From assembly GCA_904419095.1 (NCBI GenBank), contig CAJFQT010000076.1, positions 1 to 7,020 of the forward strand: a stretch of 7,020 nt of DNA, written 5' to 3'. This DNA is from an uncultured Clostridia bacterium (GTDB lineage Bacteria; Bacillota; Clostridia; TANB77; CAG-508). Position numbers and translations under genes: made by a program. Position 1 is the first letter of the stretch, and every line of letters begins with the position of its first letter. Below are positions 5,998 through 7,020 of this stretch, one piece after another. The notes under the pieces were generated by a model, which searched no databases, was not told the origin of the DNA, and worked only from the letters and a program-made list of their open reading frames with translations.

Positions 5998-6972
5998 ATG
6001 TATGTAAAACCAATAAAAATAGGGGATATAGAAATAGAAAATAATATATTTTTAGCACCAATGGCAGGAATTACTGATAAAGCATATAGAATAATATGCA
6101 AAGAACATGGTGCAGGACTAGTTTATACAGAAATGATAAGTAGTAAAGCAATATTTTACAATGACGAAAAAACAAAAATGTTAATGAATATAGAAAATGA
6201 AAAAAGACCAATAGCAATTCAAATATTTGGGAGTGACCCAGAAACTATGGGATATGCAGCAAAAGAAGTAAGTGAAATAGCAGACATTATAGACATAAAT
6301 ATGGGATGTCCTGCCCCAAAAGTAATAAAAAATGGTGATGGAAGCAAACTTTTACTTGATATTGAAAAAGCAGAAAAAATAATAAAAAGTGTAGTAGATA
6401 ATACAAATAAACCTGTAACTGTAAAAATAAGAAAAGGGTGGGATAATAATAATATAGTAGCGGTTGAATTTGCTCAAATGATAGAAAATGCAGGAGCATC
6501 TGCAATTACTGTTCATGGTAGAACAAGAGCAGAATTTTATTCTGGAAAAGCAGATTTAGAAATCATAAAAAAAGTAAAAGAAAGCGTAAAAATACCGGTA
6601 ATTGGAAATGGAGACATAATAAATGAAGAAACAGCTTTGCAAATGTTTGAAAAAACAGGTGTTGATGGAATAATGATAGGCAGAGGAAGTTTTGGTAATC
6701 CATGGATATTTGAAAGAGTAATACATTTTTTAAAAACAGGAGAAAAATTACCAGAAATTTCAGTAAAAGAAAAATATAATGTACTAAAAGAACATATTCA
6801 ATATGAGATGAAATATAAACCAGAGTTAGTAGCAATACATGAACTAAGAAAACCAATTGCATGGTATACAAAAAGTTTACCAAATTCAAGTGAATTTAGA
6901 AATAATATTAATAAAATTGAAAACAAAGAAATATTAGAAAAAGAAATTGATAAATATTTTTCTAGTTTATAA
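5998..6972 (+). CDS. dusB: tRNA-dihydrouridine synthase, DusB/NifR3 type
   Basis: This FMN enzyme uses NADPH to reduce specific uridines in the tRNA D-loop to dihydrouridine. The 324-residue protein has a TIM barrel followed by a helical C-terminal domain. Motifs are LAPMAGITDKAYR (residues 19-31, FMN/substrate face), INMGCPAPKV with catalytic C104, VKIRKGW, VHGRTR with H173, NGDI (204-207) and the phosphate-binding IGRGSFGNPWIF starting near 227. Length and motif order are normal for DusB; assignment to the DusB subtype rests on overall similarity recalled by eye. The ATG at 5998 has only a weak site (AGAGAAAGTGAG, 5975-5986, about 12 bases away), but upstream in-frame sequence offers no better start and the N-terminus KPIKIGDIEIENNIFLAPMAG is typical. 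It is a separate unit after the rodA terminator. The stop is 48 bases before the window edge. Confidence 0.94.
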   Translation: MYVKPIKIGDIEIENNIFLAPMAGITDKAYRIICKEHGAGLVYTEMISSKAIFYNDEKTKMLMNIENEKRPIAIQIFGSDPETMGYAAKEVSEIADIIDINMGCPAPKVIKNGDGSKLLLDIEKAEKIIKSVVDNTNKPVTVKIRKGWDNNNIVAVEFAQMIENAGASAITVHGRTRAEFYSGKADLEIIKKVKESVKIPVIGNGDIINEETALQMFEKTGVDGIMIGRGSFGNPWIFERVIHFLKTGEKLPEISVKEKYNVLKEHIQYEMKYKPELVAIHELRKPIAWYTKSLPNSSEFRNNINKIENKEILEKEIDKYFSSL

Positions 6973-6979
6973 AATTTGA

Positions 6980-7020
6980 TATTTTAATAATATTATTTCA
7001 TTAAGTAAAATATTAAAATA
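6980..7020. repeat. AT-only inverted repeat after dusB
   Basis: TATTTTAATA (6980-6989) and TATTAAAATA (7011-7020) are perfect 10-bp inverted arms 21 bases apart, the second ending exactly at the window edge. It may be part of a terminator that continues outside, but it has no G/C core, so chance is possible. Confidence 0.25.

Overview
The window is low-GC DNA (estimated by eye at about a quarter G+C). Genes lie on the plus strand, use strong AGGAGG or AAAGGTGAT-type ribosome binding sites, and stop at TAA, TAG or TGA, so the code is standard bacterial. The gene content (ssb-rpsR, minD-minE-rodA and dusB) and the AT-biased codons point to a bacterium of the class Clostridia, probably one of the very AT-rich gut-type lineages. 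Genus or species cannot be read from this sequence.

Layout. Positions 56-781 hold ssb and rpsR, the last two genes of the usual rpsF-ssb-rpsR operon, closed by a clear intrinsic terminator (799-830). A gene-free AT-rich stretch of about 370 bases follows. Next is a single 569-residue accessory gene (1204-2913) with its own terminator (2931-2974). Its product starts with a type IV prepilin-like signal and ends in a formylglycine-generating-enzyme (FGE)/C-type-lectin-like domain. A good sigma-A-type promoter (3044-3072) then drives minD, minE and rodA (3118-5739), which end at a bulged terminator (5850-5902). dusB (5998-6972) closes the window.

How the genes fit together. Three blocks are core housekeeping: DNA protection and ribosome assembly (ssb, rpsR), division-site placement with cell-wall elongation (minDE-rodA), and tRNA dihydrouridylation (dusB). 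The prepilin-like gene is the odd one out. It is monocistronic, bounded by terminators, and resembles a surface-displayed variable protein.

Most interesting signal. The last ~110 bases of the prepilin-like gene look like the variable repeat of a diversity-generating retroelement (DGR) target. They are bounded by the RRGG and GFRVAL motifs, and 15 of 26 codons are NNT/NNC, against 7 of 26 in the stretch just before. No template repeat or reverse transcriptase is in the window, so this is a hypothesis. A second oddity is MinE, which carries a Lys/Glu/Asn-rich tail of about 130 residues behind a normal MinE core. No RNA genes, CRISPR arrays or insertion sequences were seen.
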